NCBI GenBank assembly: GCA_025618425.1
Contig: CM046844.1
Location: 1,373,500-1,437,499, forward strand
Length of the DNA stretch: 64,000 nucleotides
Direction: 5' to 3'
Source: Heliocidaris tuberculata
Lineage: Eukaryota; Echinodermata; Echinoidea; Camarodonta; Echinometridae
How positions within the stretch are numbered: the first letter of the stretch is position 1; the number at the start of each line of letters is the position of its first letter. A program made the position numbers and the translations under genes. Shown here one piece after another: positions 44,576 through 55,890 of this stretch. The notes beneath the pieces were generated by a model. That model saw only the letters and a list, made by a program, of their open reading frames with translations. It made no database searches and had not been told where the DNA came from.

Positions 44576-45524
44576 CAGTGCGTCCCCCCAACAAGTTAAC
44601 AGTTGGAAAAAGTCTCCCAAAATAAATATTTCAAAATATTTATAGGAAATGTTCATACAAAAGCGACTTTTGCGAAAGGGTGCAAAATCCAGACTTGACA
44701 AGAATTGGTATTTTGTGCTGACTAGTGTTAACAAATTTGAGAACCGTAAAAAGTTGACATTTGGAAAAAGTCTCCCCAAATGAACATTTCAAAATATGTT
44801 CATGAAATTTTCATACCTATGGATAGCTTAGGGTCTCTCTGTCAAATGATACCAAAACATCTAACGATATGTTACGCTTGAGTGAGCAAAAGCCATTATT
44901 GTGAAATGGTGCAAAATCTATGGTTGACAAAACTGTGTATTGGTTCTGTCTGGCATCAGCAAAGTTTAGAGTTTTGAAAAGGCTTAGAAACTTTCATATT
45001 CTGATCATTGAAAGGCAATTTATGAAAGAATAGGCTTTGTTTTCTGTATGTCTTGACAGTCATATACCATCAAAACTTTATGGTTGACTGAGAAAACCAG
45101 CTTGAATTATAACCTTGCCAAAACTAATATTTCAAAACACATGCAGTAAAGCAGTTAATTGCTCACTGAAACATGAAAATATTGATGAGATACGTAAGGA
45201 CATACAGAGAACAGAACCTCTTCTTTGATAAATTGTCTATTATTGATCAAATATGAATATTTATAAGTCTTTTCATGGCATTGCACACTGCTGATACCAG
45301 CCAGAAGAAATACCAATTCTTGTCAAGTCTGGATTTTTCACCTTTTCACAAAAGTGGTCTTTGCTCACTCGAGCGTAAGATATTGCCACATATTTTGGTG
45401 TCATTTGATAGAAGAGATCCTAAGCTATCCACAGGTATGAAATTTTGCTTCAAATATTTTGAAATATTTATTTGGGGAGACTTTTCTTTTTTTTTGGGGG
45501 GGGGGGCCGCACTGTATTGATGGG
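44576..45524. mobile_element. Tc1/mariner-like nonautonomous foldback, TA target
   Basis: CAGTGCGTCCCCCC at the left and CGCACTG at the right are flanked by TA (44574-44575 and 45525-45526). Arms pair over hundreds of bases, for example CAAGAATTGGTATTTTGTG near 44698 with its near-complement near 45305. A T/G run interrupts the right end. CAGT termini with TA duplication are the Tc1/mariner signature. No transposase. Confidence 0.8.
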
Positions 45525-45540
45525 GTTGGATGGAAGTTTA

Positions 45541-46119
45541 GGTAGTTTGGTACTATATAGGTAATAAGTTGATTTATGTGAAAGCAGAAAAATAAGAAAA
45601 TCAGGATGGTGAAAGTTTGAAAGAAATCGGACAAGGAATAAGAAAGTTATGGATGTTTGAAAAATTAGATCACTACATCTATGCGAATCTCAAATTGGCA
45701 ATTCGGTGAGTCGAGTGTGACATACTTGTGGACAACTCTCCCATTTGTCGTACACAAATTTATCATTAATTTGCGGTTTTCTCCGAAGCGCCTTTACCCT
45801 CGGGGCAGTACTCAAAATATATTGGAGATTACATATTGTTATAGGCCCTCATGAAAGAAAGAGAGCCTACTGAATAATACATTTTGAAAAAAATGACATT
45901 TTAGTCATTTTATGTGTTGGAGCAAATGGGGGAGTTGTCCACAACTACATCACAGGGACATTACCTATTCGGCCAATTTGAAATTCCCATATGTATAGTG
46001 ATTACAACTTTCAAAAATTATAACTTTCTTATTGCATTGTATTGCTTGTCCGATTTTGTTCGAACTTCCACCAATCTGCTTCTCTGATTTTTCCTCTTTC
46101 TTTCAGAGCAACCCTTTAA
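45541..46119. repeat. TTAA foldback, family B
   Basis: The right end is GAGCAACCCTTTAA with TTAA at 46116-46119; the left end is eroded. The modules CGAATCTCAAATTGGCAATT, GTGGACAACTC and TATTGTTATAGG match 58952-59553 in inverted order. Confidence 0.75.
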
Positions 46120-46249
46120 ATATACAGTGGACATTTTTGATCGCTAATAACTCAAAAATTATACATCCAGTCAAACTAAGGTTTTTTACATTGTAAAGTT
46201 GAAGGATGTCAAATTTATTGGGAGGAAGTTTCATGACATTTCTCTGGGT

Positions 46250-46430
46250 GTCTCGAAAACACAGACCTAGAAAACACAGACCCCAGACCTCAGACCTAGA
46301 AAACACAGACCTGGGCCCTGTTGCCTAAAACTTACCATAAATGGTCACTCTGCCATCACACAGACCTAGAAAACACAGACCTATAGAAAACACAGGTCTA
46401 GAAAACACAGACCTAGAAAACACAGCGCCA
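46250..46430. repeat. AGACCTAGAAAACACAG minisatellite
   Basis: About eight copies of a 16-17-bp unit occur in two clusters, separated by a short GGGCCCTGTTGCCTAAAAC segment. Confidence 0.8.
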
Positions 46431-47148
46431 AAGGTTAGTTAAATACCACAGGGTTAATTAAATAAAGGAAAATACCGGCCCGGAATACCGGACGACTTTG
46501 AGGTATCATCTGTGATGATGGAGTTTAATTATTACCATGGCCAAGAGGGCGACGCCAGGTGGCGCTACTTTACTTCACATTTGTAGAATCATACCACACA
46601 ATAACAACATACTGGCGTGACTGCCTTTTTCTTTCCCTTCTCTTCATGACATAACAATACACCGTATGATTTGCATAAAATCGGTTTACAAACTTAACGG
46701 CTACAAAACCACAGGTGTAGAAACTCTGTAAACCAAAACACACAGATATTCATCATATTGGTCTCAGCGTGACACATGAAACTGATATCTAAACCACTAT
46801 TAAAGAAGAATTTAACCACGTTCATAAACATGGGGTAGGATAAAAATATAATGTGATATAAAAATACAACTCAATTTACTTATTGCCCTTTTCAAAATGA
46901 CATACGCACATGCCATCAGTTATAAATTACAACTCAATTGACTAATTAACCTTTCAAAACTACAAGTGCACTGTCACTTCCCTTCCATTCTCTACAACTA
47001 AACAAACACAAAACATAAACTGTCATGACATAAGAATGTCTTATAAAACATGGGCAATTGCACGGCCTTATCATATAAACAAAAATAGAGACTTTTTTGT
47101 TGTTGTTGTCAAGCCAAAAGCCTTACCCCCATGCATCGTAATTCGAAA

Positions 47149-47158
47149 CACTACTACA

Positions 47159-47251
<93 letters not shown>

Positions 47252-47252
47252 G
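47149..47252. repeat. (ACT)n microsatellite
   Basis: Over 30 perfect ACT units are followed by AAT units. The poly-Thr ORF is an artefact. Confidence 0.95.
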
Positions 47253-47337
47253 CTAATAATAATAATAATAATTGAATAATTACAATGACAAAAATGATAT
47301 TAATGATATCAAGGATTAGAATATTAATAATTATATA

Positions 47338-47388
47338 AGAAGAAGGTAAAGCAGAAGAAAAAGAAGAAAAGAAGAAGAAGAAGATGAA

Positions 47389-47420
<32 letters not shown>

Positions 47421-47512
47421 AAAGGAAAAAAAGAAGAAAAGAAGAAGAAGAAGAAGAAGAAGAAGAAGAAGAAGAAGAAGAAGAAAAAGAAGAAAAAGAG
47501 GAGGAGGAAGAA
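47338..47512. repeat. (GAA)n purine tract
   Basis: About 175 bp of GAA/AAG with few interruptions. GAA/TTC tracts of this length can form triplexes. ORFs are poly-Phe/Leu on the minus strand. Confidence 0.93.
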
Positions 47513-47786
47513 TGATAATAACATTTGAAAGGCGATTTTGAGTTCTCGTAAGGACAATTTATTAGAGTTTACAGATTCACACCAAATTTACCCTAACTTT
47601 TCAATATTTGTAATGAATGATATCTGCAAAACCAAATATGTAGACTATATAACAGCTCATTAATAAGCAAAGACAGATTTCTTTAAAAACTTGAGCTAAT
47701 AGTCCCGACCACGTGTCGAGTCATACACTCTATCTCTAATGTACAAGAGTGGAAATCCAACGTTGGGGGTCATAAGAGAGTGTAAA

Positions 47787-47818
47787 CCCCCCCCCCCCCT
47801 CCCCCCCCCCCCCCCCGA
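47787..47818. repeat. Poly(C) tract
   Basis: About 30 C with one T interruption. This is one of many G/C homopolymers in the window. Confidence 0.9.
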
Positions 47819-49204
47819 AAGATTTTTCAACCATGAAAAAAATAATAACTGAGTCTTTTAAACCATTACGAAGCAGTTATTTTCAATAGACCGCTTCGGT
47901 AATGTATGCAAATTTTATACATACCTTTCAAACAAAGGTTGTTCTCGACAACCTGAAAGCTTGCCGGACATAGCAACAAGTAATATCTGCAAACTGGATT
48001 CCAAGCATTGAGGCTCATTTATAAAAAGCAGGTTAATGGAATAGCTCGTCACTAGGTGCTCAGAGAAGAAGTGTGCATAAATTTGTATACATTACAGAAC
48101 CAATTACATTGCACAATGCTGTAACCAAATTGATTTAATTTTCGGCATCATTGATTCCATTATCCATCTTGAATAAAAATGAGCGACCCTGCAATGAAAC
48201 CTTTACCGACCAGTCAGCCAGCTGATTCCCCAACATTTAATAATTCAACGTAAATTTTTATCATCAGTAAGTTGGCGCCTATAGGATTTCAGCAACCCAT
48301 CAGTAAGCATTGCCGATTCCTTTTCCCACTAGTCGGCGCCTCTGACATCAGGTTTGCACCGTTGATTCCATAAGGTTGTTAGTTCGCACTGATGTAAGAC
48401 GCTTCGATTGTATTTATCTACCAAACAGATCGATGGCATTTGGCAAAGATTTGTGCCGTTATCATGAGACGGACCCAATTTTATGTGATATATCGCAAAC
48501 TTTATGTCAGATAGCGCCGATTTTAATTAAGCAGCCATGCGGCGCATACGACGCTATGGAAAAGTATGGGGGGGGGGGGTGCCACCCCTGGATCTCTGCT
48601 GGATCCGCCAGCGATAGACTTCCCCTTTAATATAACATTTTCCTCCAATAGGAACCCTTTACTGATTACGCCAACCATCTGAGACATTGTCGATTCGTGC
48701 TTTGAAACCTTCTACTAATTTAGTTATCTACCTTATCTGTGCGTTGAAGACAGAGTTGCTCATGTAAGATTGGACGAATGTAAAGACGGAGTAAAGACAG
48801 ATGAAAGTGATGATTTTAACTCGGCAGTATCTTGGGTACTGGTTCTTTACGGAGGTCGAAGGTCCCTCGAAGAGCGGACTAGCAGTGGAGGTAGGCAACA
48901 AGAAGGTGCTATTCGTGTAGACAGTCTGCAAACGATGATGTTGATTATATTAATAACAAAATTGTATTAAAAAAAGAACAGAAAAGAAAAGAAAGAGACA
49001 CCATGAAATTTCGGATGAAATTTTAAAAAGAACATTCCCCCCTTCTGTTTTTATCTGAGGAACTTCTGTTTGTAGTTAAAACAATTATTTCCACTAACAT
49101 GATCCTGACACCCGTCGGAACGGTTAACTCAAAACGGTTAACTCAAAATGACGTCTAAAGAACGGTATGGCAGTACTATTGGGTTCTCTTTAAAAATAAA
49201 TACA

Positions 49205-49257
49205 TGTTTGTGTGTGTGTGTGTGTGCGTGTGTGCGCGTGGGTGTGTGTGTGTGGGT

Positions 49258-49309
<52 letters not shown>

Positions 49310-49331
49310 GTGTGTGTGTGGTTGTGCAGGG
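49205..49331. repeat. (GT)n microsatellite
   Basis: About 125 bp of GT with GC and GG interruptions. Cys-Val and His-Thr ORFs across it are artefacts. A perfect 15-bp hairpin, GGGAGTCTCACGCCA and its complement, follows at about 49359-49423. Confidence 0.92.
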
Positions 49332-49854
49332 CTGTCAACCCACCCCCCGCATTTGGCGGGAGTCTCACGCCACCATGCTAATAATTCTCCCGCCGTCCCA
49401 CCAGCGCCGTGGCGTGAGACTCCCGGCACATCGCCCTTCCTCCCGCTAGCTCTCCCGCCAAGCATGTAAATCTCCCGCTTTATGAAAAAACCTCATGCCA
49501 GCAGAAAAAGCTGATGAACTTTTTTGTTTGTTTGTTTTTTGTGAGTGTTTTGTTCATTTGCTTGTCAGAGAATTTTGGAGTCAAAAGACAGCCGAAAACG
49601 CTGATGATGTTTTTTTTTTTTCTTTCTTTCTTTCCTTTTTAGCTTGTCAGCCGCCAGCCGAAAAAATATGGGCGGCCATTAATTAGGGCCAAAATTAACG
49701 TGACTTCAAACAAAGGACAGTCATAAACTTACAAAGGACTTAGCGAAACAAACAAAGACTTCGAGTGGTGAAAGGTCCATGCCAAACGAACAAAGGACGT
49801 TTAGAAACAAAGGACGATTAGAAAAAAAAAAAAAGAACGATAAGGAACAAAGTC

Positions 49855-51810
49855 AAGAGGTAGGATCATTGTAGCAGAGGTAGGATTGTAGTTAGAGGTA
49901 TGATGTTAGTGTGGTACTAAAGGTAAGATGGTAGTAGAGGTAGGATGGTATAGTAGAGGTAGGATGTAGAAGTGGTAGTAGGTACAGTTACAGTTGCATA
50001 TATAGGTAGGACGGTAGATAGAGGGAAAATGACGAAAGGGGGAGAATGACAGTAGACATGGTAGAGGTAGGATGCATGGTAGGAAAGAAAGGATTGTAGT
50101 TATAAGTGGGATGGTAGAAGAGGTAGGATGGTAGTAGATTTACGATTGTAGTAGAAGTAGGATGATAGTAGCGGTGGGATGGTAGTAGAAGTAGGATTGA
50201 AGTAGAGATAGGATGGTAGAAGAAGTAGGATGGTAGTAGCGGTAAAATGGTATAGACATGGTAGAAGAGGTAGGATGTTAGTAGTTGTATAGGATGGTAG
50301 TAGAAGTAGGATGGTAGTAGAGGTAGGATGAAAGTAGAGGTAGAATGGATTACAGGTTTGGATGGTAGTAGAGGTAGGACGGTAGTAGAGGTAGGATGAA
50401 AGAAGAGGTTAAACGTATTAGAGGTGGGATGGTAGAAGAGGTAGGATGGTAGTAGAGGTAGGACGGTATTAGAGGTAGGATGAAAGAAGAGGTTAAACGT
50501 ATTAGAGGTGGGATGGTAGAAGAGGTAGGATGGTAGTAGAGGTAGGACGGTATTAGAGGTAGGATGAAAGAAGAAGTTAAACGTATTAGAGGTGGGATGG
50601 TAGAAGAGGTAGGATGGTAGTAGAGGTAGGACGGTATTAGAGGTAGGATGAAAGAAGAGGTTAAACGTATTAGAGGTGGGATGGTAGAAGAGGTAGGATG
50701 GTAGTAGAGGTAGGACGGTATTAGAGGTAGGATGAAAGAAGAAGTTAAACGTATTAGAGGTGGGATGGTAGAAGAGGTAGGATGGTAGTAGAGGTAGGAC
50801 GGTAGTAGAGGTAGGATGAAAGAAGAGGTTAAACGTATTAGAGGTGGGATGGTAGAAGAGGTAGGATGGTAGTAGAGGTAGGATGAAAGAAGAGGTTAAA
50901 CGTATTAGAGGTGGGATGGTAGAAGAGGTAGGATGGTAGTAGAGGTAGGACGGTAGTAGAGGTAGGATGAAAGAAGAGGTTAAACGTATTAGAGGTGGGA
51001 TGGTAGAAGAGGTAGGATGGTAGTAGAGGTAGGACGGTAGTAGAGGTAGGATGAAAGAAGAGGTTAAACGTATTAGAGGTGGGATGGTAGAAGAGGTAGG
51101 ATGGTAGTAGAGGTAGGACGGTATTAGAGGTAGGATGAAAGAAGAAGTTAAACGTATTAGAGGTGGGATGGTAGAAGAGGTAGGATGGTAGTAGAGGTAG
51201 GACGGTATTAGAGGTAGGATGAAAGAAGAGTTAAACGTATTAGAGGTGGGATGGTAGAAGAGGTAGGATGGTAGTAGAGGTAGGACGGTAGTAGAGGTAG
51301 GATGAAAGAAGAGGTTAAACGTATTAGAGGTGGGATGGTAGAAGAGGTAGGATGGTAGAAGAGGTAGGATGGTAGAAGAGGTAGGATGGTAGAAGAGGTA
51401 GGATGGTAGAAGAGGTAGGATGGTAGAAGAGGTAGGATGGTAGAAGAGGTAGGATGGTAGAAGAGGTAGGATGGTAGTAGAGGTAGGATGGTAGAAGAGG
51501 TAGGATGGTAGTAGAGGTAGGATGGTAGAAGAGGTAGGATGGTAGAAGAGGTAGGATGGTAGAAGAGGTAGGATGGTAGTAGAGGTAGGATGGTAGTAGA
51601 GGTAGGATGGTAGAAGAGGTAGGATGGTAGAAGAGGTAGGATGGTAGTAGAGGTAGGATGGTAGAAGAGGTAGGATGGTAGAAGAGGTAGGATGGTAGTA
51701 GAGGTAGGATGGTAGTAGAGGTAGGATGGTAGAAGAGGTAGGATGGTAGTAGAGGATGTAGTGGAGGAAGGACGGATACGTAGTAGAGGTAGGATGAAAG
51801 CAGAGGTAGA
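49855..51810 (-). repeat. 2-kb minisatellite, 17-bp unit with 84-bp higher-order repeat
   Basis: The basic unit is GAGGTAGGATGGTAGWA (17 bp). From 51325 to 51760 it runs as about 25 simple copies. From 50400 to 51325 it is organised as an 84-bp unit of four 17-mers plus the 16-mer GAGGTTAAACGTATTA. Twelve such units are marked by GTTAAACG at 50408, 50492, 50576, 50660, 50744, 50828, 50895, 50979, 51063, 51147, 51230 and 51314. The flanks are degenerate. The minus strand is open in all frames, giving a 691-codon ORF that I do not regard as a gene. Confidence 0.95.
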
Positions 51811-52394
51811 ACCACTTGCTTGGCAGAGAATTATGGAGGAAAACTGGACCCCATAAAATCTGATAATCTTGGAGGGCTGGCGATAAAGAAAAAAAAAAAA
51901 TCGGCACTGAAGAAAAAGAGCTGGGTATCCCATGTATTTTTGTTGTTGTTGTTGTTTTGTTTTGTTTTGTTGTTTTTAATGCTTTTTTGCCTTTATTCAG
52001 ATATGCAGACAAGAAAATTCTACAGAAAGACATTATTTTTCCTACACTGTAAACAAAATACATAATTCAATCCAAAACAAAACAAAACCATGCAAAATCT
52101 GCAATCTGAATAAAGATTTTCAAAGAAAGTTAAGAAAAAAGATGAAGGTGCTGCTTTATAACCCATAGTATACATGATAAGTCAAACTGTCATCTTTACA
52201 TATATATAGGATAATCTACATGCAGTACATTTTCAATTCTTCGATTTTATTTTACATAATTTATTATAGTGTTTCGTATCAGTAGAGTTCTGTAACCAAA
52301 CTGTTGCAATAATAAAAGCACAAAACAACAAAAATAACAAATTAAGTGGTTGGATCAATGAGAAAGTGAGGGAGTGAGGAGGAGAAGACATAAA

Positions 52395-52520
52395 TAAATA
52401 CATTCTTTAATAATAATAATAATAGTAATGATAATAATAATGATAATAATAATAATAATAATGATAGTAATAATAATAATGATAATAATAATAATAATAA
52501 TAATAATAATAGTAATAACT
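52395..52520. repeat. (AAT)n with ATG/AGT interruptions
   Basis: About 125 bp of AT-rich trinucleotide repeat. ORFs in this stretch are Ile/Leu/Tyr runs. Confidence 0.92.
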
Positions 52521-52585
52521 CCAATAAATATTTTTTTCAAATATAGAAATAATAATATAAGTAAATATATAGATATTAAAATATA

Positions 52586-52638
<53 letters not shown>
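52586..52638. repeat. (AT)n microsatellite
   Basis: About 50 bp of alternating AT lies next to the 3' end of the minus-strand LINE fragment and may have grown from its tail. Confidence 0.9.
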
Positions 52639-52642
<4 letters not shown>

Positions 52643-52659
52643 GTCTGATATTATACGCC

Positions 52660-53265
52660 TCACTCCTTTTAAGGAGTGAAATTTCCCCAATGTTGTAATG
52701 TAATGTTAGTTTGTCCTTTATTCTTGCTTTTTCATATTCATTTTTTTCGGAGTTCTCTACAGCCTTACATATATCTTTACTAGTAGGAACCCTTCCCTTT
52801 TTACGACTATAATAAATCATATACTAGTATTTGACCATAATCAGTACATGATTAACTAATATATTGTCTTTCATATTAACTCTAAAGCCCAATAACACAT
52901 CAGTCCATTGCAGATTAAGTAGCTGAAACATTTTTAATACATTTCCCACCTCCTTCCATATACTGGACACTATATCTTTTTTTACAAAAAGAGCGTAAAT
53001 TTGATTGAGTTAGTCCAAACAGGGAAGTGCAACTAGTTACACTTCCCTGGTCCAAATGTGTATAGTTTATCATTACAAAATACAACGCTATGTAAAAGTT
53101 TGTAACTTTGTACTGAAATTCCCTTAACTTCCAATCTGGAGTGCAAAATCTTGGAACTGAAAAACATGTTGCCACTGCTGACTCATCCAGATTTAAAGCT
53201 AATACTTCTGGACGTTCAAAAACAAAGGAATCCTGTATTGTACTAATAAAAATGTTGTAGAGCAT
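52660..53265 (-). pseudogene. LINE ORF2 C-terminal fragment, decayed
   Basis: Reading minus, one frame gives DWKLREFQYKV then NFYIALYFVMINYTHLDQ, and stops near 52915. Another frame then gives LQWTDVLLGF and NILVNHVLIMVKYYMIYYSR, running to KDKLTLHYNIGEISLL near 52665. This order (EFQYK...; W.dvllGf...; nilvNh.liiaKyyIy) is typical of the region after the reverse transcriptase in L1/Tx1-like LINEs. At least one frameshift is present and the cysteine-histidine motif usual between the two parts is not recognisable. Only the 3' end was inserted or remains. Confidence 0.65.
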
Positions 53266-53289
53266 TTTGGAAGACAGAGACTCAAAGGA

Positions 53290-54594
53290 ATACAGTCTTT
53301 TGTTAATATTAAAGTAAATGATCTTCTTATAAAGAAACTAAGTTATTTTGGCATAGATGGTATAGAATTATCATGGTTTGAATCTTACTTGTTAGGAAGA
53401 AAGCAATGTGTGTCTTACAAAGGTATGAAAAGCGATTTTCTCGCAGTCATTTCAGGGGTACCACAGGGTTCAATATTGGGCCCGCTATTATTCTGTATGT
53501 ACATTAATGATATATGTAATTTACCTTTTCATTCTAATACTAAAATTTCTTTGTATGCAGACGACACGTCCGTTTTCTCCTCAGGGTATGGAGTACAGGC
53601 AGTCCAAACCCAGTTACAAAATGACGTACAAGTTTTATGTAAATGGTTAAATGAAAATAGATTGGTTGTTAACACAGACAAAACTAAGGTAATGTTATTT
53701 TCAGGTCGAAGAAAGAAGAATCTAGTCAAATTACAGATCAGAATGCATGATAAACTGGTAGAAAATGTAACTAAGTTTAAATATCTTGGTGTTATTGTAA
53801 ACCAGAACTTAGATTGGTCGTCCCAAGTTAATGATGTTTTCAAAAAGATTATGAACTCCCTTATATGTATGCGAAGGATTAAGCATTGCTTGATAAAACG
53901 TGTACTTAAACATTTATATTTTACTCTAATTCTTCCTCATATCGATTATTGTTCCACTGTTTGGGGATCACTGACAAAGAAAAATTTAATGAGATTACAG
54001 AGGTGTCAAAACAAATATTGCCGTTTAGTATTAGATGCAGATTATTATACGCCAGTGCAAATTATGCTTGGTTCTTTAAAATTACAATCTGTCAAACATA
54101 GATTGGAATATAATTACCATGTACTTATGTATAAAATTTTGAATGGTCTTGCTCCCGGTTATTTAAGACAATTTATACCCCAGAGAGCTAATCCATATCC
54201 TACAAGATTAGTCACAATGCACCAATTGTATCTAGCCAAACCCAGAACCGAGTATAAAAAGCAGTCTTTTTCATACATAGCAGCAAAACTATTCAACTCT
54301 CTACCTGTACTTACCAAATGCTCCGCCTCACTACCCCTTTTTAAACGTAATGTTCGCGACATCCAAATGGTCAATTGATTTCCTTTTCTTTGCAAGTTGG
54401 ATACATGTATTTTTTTCCTTACCCCCCCCCCCCCCTCTCTCTCTCCCTTTCTCTTTTTACATAAATTTCTCATTTTCATGAAATGTATTATTGTATGATT
54501 TTATATGTTTGTAATGTATGCTATTTGTATTATATGTATTTTGTTACAGCAGGGCTCTCTTGGAATATAAATAAAATAAAATAAAAATAAAAAT
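53290..54594 (+). mobile_element. 5'-truncated CR1/L2-like LINE with intact 3' reverse transcriptase part
   Basis: The element begins inside the reverse transcriptase domain and runs through the stop at 54378 to a 3' UTR. The UTR ends GGCTCTCTTGGAATATAAAT and an (AAAAT)n tail at about 54570-54594. 5' truncation and a simple A-rich tail are usual products of target-primed reverse transcription. It meets the preceding minus-strand LINE fragment head to head at about 53270-53310. A C-run lies at 54420-54434. Confidence 0.85.
53389..54378 (+). pseudogene. LINE reverse transcriptase C-terminal part (open, 5' truncated)
   Basis: The frame is open for 329 codons from 53389 and remains open back to 53203 with no ATG. 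Recognisable parts, in order, are VNDLLIKKLSYFGIDG (upstream of 53389), GVPQGSILGPLLF, the catalytic SLYADDTSVF, NENRLVVNTDKTKVMLF, FKYLGVIVNQNLDW (thumb region), and LILPHIDYCSTVWG. The C-terminal segment characteristic of CR1/L2/Jockey-like elements ends PLFKRNVRDI. The first catalytic Asp block (LDLSKAFD) is missing with the 5' part. There are no internal stops, so the copy is fairly young, but it cannot be autonomous. Confidence 0.88.
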
Positions 54595-54654
54595 GTTGGA
54601 AAAGTCAAAGAGTGTATAGCTCTGTATGTATAGCTCTGTATAGCATGTACAGCT

Positions 54655-54796
54655 CAGGGGAGCGTTTCATCAAGTGTTTTGTCAGTGATTTTTGCCGACA
54701 AATTTGCTCTCAGCCAGTCAGATGCAAGGATTTAAGTAGCTTGTAACAGTTGTCGGTTAAAATCACTGACAAAACACTTGATGAAACGCTCCCCTG
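54655..54796. mobile_element. 142-bp foldback MITE
   Basis: CAGGGGAGCGTTTCATCAAG and its following 20 bases are the exact complement of the right arm ending CGCTCCCCTG, giving arms of about 50 bp that extend to CCGACAA/TTGTCGG. No coding sequence and no clear target duplication. Confidence 0.88.
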
Positions 54797-55890
54797 CATA
54801 TCCCAAAGAGCGCCCCCTGTCTGCGGTTGAGAGACATAGGGAACTTTTCCCGAGAAGCCTTCTGAAGATAAAACAATCAGCTTCGTCAGGATAGCGCTGG
54901 GGGAAAAAAAAACCCTGGTAGGATGAGTAATCTTGCATGGTATCCTTAATGTCACTCTCTTATTAAAGATGATATGCATATCATATATTCATAATTATGT
55001 TTTAAAAAATTGTAACAGTAATTTGCAATAATAGTCAGACAGGTTGCCACTAAAACCAACTAACAACAACAACCTAGGTGGAATAGTAGGACCACAGGGT
55101 TCTAGGATTGTTCAAAACTTTGCGATTCAGGAAATTGGGACGACTTGTTATTATTATTATTATTTTGGGGGTTTTGTTTATATTATGTTTCTTGCTGAAC
55201 TTCAATATCATCATAATCATCATCACAACCATCCTACTTCTTCTCCTTCACCGTCCTCTCTCTTCCATGCATCCTCTCCCTCCCCTATCTCCAATATAAT
55301 AATGCCCCTTTGCTCCCCTTCGTCCCATCCCATTCCCCCCCCCCCTCACGCGCACACACACGCATTCTCACTTCCATCCTCTGTCTCTCATACCACCCCC
55401 ACTATCTCCTCTCCCCTTTTCTCTCTCTATCTCTCTCTCTCTTTCTCTCGCACTATCTTGATTACGACACTAATGGACTCTCGATTAAATATGTTGAGTG
55501 CGAGTACAATTTGCCCAAGGAAACGATTGACATGTGGCTGAATGGTAATTTTGTATGACATAAGTAATGAGAAGAGACTGATTTCATCAACTCTTCTCGT
55601 TGGTACGTGTATCTGTCCTTCTGTAAACAGTCCGCAGACACTAGGCCTATAGAATATTTTTTTTCATAACAAATTTTGATGAATTACTCGCAACTTAATA
55701 ATTTAGGGACACTAGAACAAATTCATCTCTAACAAGAAGTAAAGTTTCAGGATAATATTCGTAGAAGCATTTTGAAAAAGAAATATAAAAAATATAACAT
55801 CTAAAATAAAAATAAAAGAGACGACTGACTAGAAAATACGCTTCACTAGCATTTTTTTCTTCAGTTTTCACCACCTTGACAGTTATCAAT
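54797..55890. other. Intergenic DNA with pyrimidine-rich stretch
   Basis: CT-rich simple sequence spans 55230-55450, including TCTC runs and a C-run at 55335-55346. (ATT)n is at 55148-55165. No gene was recognised. Confidence 0.6.

Larger units (their letters stand above)
46431..49195. other. Intergenic DNA, no gene recognised apart from simple repeats
   Basis: The stretch contains (ACT)n, (GAA)n and a C-run, listed or noted separately. GAGTCATACACTC-type and other short inverted motifs are present. Short ORFs have no family resemblance. Confidence 0.55.

Noticed and set aside
48770..48970. 66-codon ORF MDECKDGVKTDESDDF... resembling a soluble protein
   Set aside because: The composition looks protein-like, but there is no motif, no homologue that I recognise and no splice signals that fit a gene model.
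49988..52063. 691-codon minus-strand ORF rich in YHPTSSTILPLLPS repeats
   Set aside because: It is a translation of the 17-bp minisatellite. All minus frames are open because the unit has no stop, the frames encode permuted versions of the same repeat, and the ends run into unrelated low-complexity DNA.
53529..53843. 104-codon minus-strand ORF
   Set aside because: Antisense shadow of the LINE reverse transcriptase at 53389-54378.
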